The notes beneath the pieces were generated by a model. The model saw only the letters and a list, made by a program, of their open reading frames with translations, was not told where the DNA came from and ran no database searches. DNA of 58,769 bases, from assembly GCF_005765165.1 (NCBI RefSeq), contig NZ_VCIW01000032.1:1-58769 (forward strand). The letters run 5' to 3'. Both the position numbers and the translations under genes were made by a program. The DNA is from Paenibacillus antri. Its GTDB lineage: Bacteria > Bacillota > Bacilli > Paenibacillales > YIM-B00363. Position 1 is the first letter of the stretch. Each line of letters opens with the position of its first letter. Shown piece by piece: positions 56,681 to 58,769 of the stretch.

Positions 56681-56697
56681 TATAGCCCGACGACCTT

Positions 56698-58274
<1,577 letters not shown>

Positions 58275-58285
58275 TAGGCAAAGCG

Positions 58286-58318
58286 CTCGGCCCCCGCGTC
58301 GGGGGCCGAGAAGCTTTA
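58286..58318 (+). terminator. Probable intrinsic terminator after lysS
   Basis: CTCGGCCCCCG (58286-58296) pairs perfectly with CGGGGGCCGAG (58300-58310) across a three-base loop. The following tract (AAGCTTTACC) is poor in T. Confidence 0.7.
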
Positions 58319-58342
58319 CCGAAAAATGGGCGAAAGAAACAC

Positions 58343-58599
58343 TTGCATTGATCTAGGCGGTTGTGATATATTATTGCTTGTCGCCGCGAGAAGGGCGGCG
58401 CCGAAATACGAAACAGCGACGGTGGGAAACATTGCCGGTTGCAATGACGGTTTCGGTTGTGGTAAATTAATAGTCCGGCCTTGAGCCGACAGCTTGTTCC
58501 TTGAAAACTGAACAACGAGCGCATACGCGCTGTGAGCTTCGGCTCATGGCAAATGTTTTAAAGCTAGCTTGTAATGAGCGCAGCATATTGAACTACCCT
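58343..58599 (+). promoter_or_regulatory. rRNA operon promoter and leader
   Basis: TTGCAT (58343-58348), 18-base spacer, TATATT (58367-58372) is the best promoter before the 16S gene. The leader carries the Firmicute pre-rRNA segment CTTGTTCCTTGAAAACTGAAC near 58493-58513 that takes part in antitermination and processing. About 250 bases with no gene. Confidence 0.65.
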
Positions 58600-58769
58600 T
58601 TTTGGAGAGTTTGATCCTGGCTCAGGACGAACGCTGGCGGCGTGCCTAATACATGCAAGTCGAGCGGATCTTGCCCTTCGGGGCAAGGTTAGCGGCGGAC
58701 GGGTGAGTAACACGTAGGCAACCTGCCCATAAGACCGGGATAACTGGCGGAAACGCCTGCTAATACCGG
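58600..58769 (+). rRNA. rrs: 16S ribosomal RNA, 5' end (partial)
   Basis: Begins TTTGGAGAGTTTGATCCTGG and continues with CTCAGGACGAACGCTGGCGG, the universal 16S 5' region, then CGTGCCTAATACATGCAAGTCGAGCGG. The gene runs off the window end. The mature 5' end is estimated to within a few bases. Confidence 0.98.

Overview
The window reads as chromosomal core DNA of a GC-rich, endospore-forming Firmicute, most likely Paenibacillaceae (Paenibacillus/Cohnella-like). This is inferred from the gene order, the number of sporulation genes, strong AGGAGG ribosome sites with frequent GTG/TTG starts, and the absence of the Bacillus genes metS and yazA at their usual places. It runs from the 3' end of one rRNA operon (23S and 5S, 1-324) to the 5' end of the next (16S from about 58600). 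The order between them closely follows the Bacillus subtilis interval between rrnA and rrnJ.

Layout: (a) 0.4-8.5 kb: a small membrane protein, gin, a PLP decarboxylase, tmk, darA, yaaR, holB, ricT, yabA, trmN6, rsmI. (b) 8.6-11.2 kb: abrB facing away from an HD phosphohydrolase, with Spo0A-box-like sites between them, then tatD. (c) 11.3-15.9 kb: a c-di-AMP (ydaO-type) riboswitch with terminator upstream of the 3D/G5 protein gene yabE, then rnmV-ksgA, yabG and veg. (d) 16-30 kb: sspF, ispE, purR-ridA, spoVG, glmU-prs-ctc-pth, fin, mfd, spoVT, mazG, HU, rqcP. (e) 30-42 kb: yabP-yabQ-divIC-yabR, an IS1595-like insertion, then spoIIE, yabS-yabT, tilS, hprT, ftsH. (f) 42-58 kb: nadABC, coaX, hslO, a PrsA-like foldase, cysK, an ArsR-like regulator, the pabB-pabA-pabC-folP-folB-folK folate operon, an XRE regulator, dusB, greA, lysS.

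The genes cover DNA replication (tmk, holB, yabA), ribosome and tRNA maturation (rnmV, ksgA, rsmI, tilS, dusB, pth, rqcP), cofactor synthesis (NAD, CoA, folate), PRPP/purine metabolism and sporulation. Promoter motifs can be assigned by eye for several sigma factors: sigma-F (gin, fin), sigma-G (sspF, spoVT), sigma-K (yabG), sigma-H (spoVG), a Spo0A-type long-spacer promoter (spoIIE) and consensus sigma-A (veg, greA, abrB).

Most of the window is conserved housekeeping DNA and I found no new multi-gene system. The least ordinary items are an IS1595-like transposase gene whose promoter has a LexA/DinR-type SOS operator in its spacer and whose protein seems to lack the first catalytic Asp motif; its odd ends with a 33-nt repeat at a 60-nt period; a long hairpin that would sequester the yabS ribosome site; the Spo0A-box cluster at abrB; and low-complexity tails on SspF and YabR. 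All calls are from reading the sequence; no database search was run.
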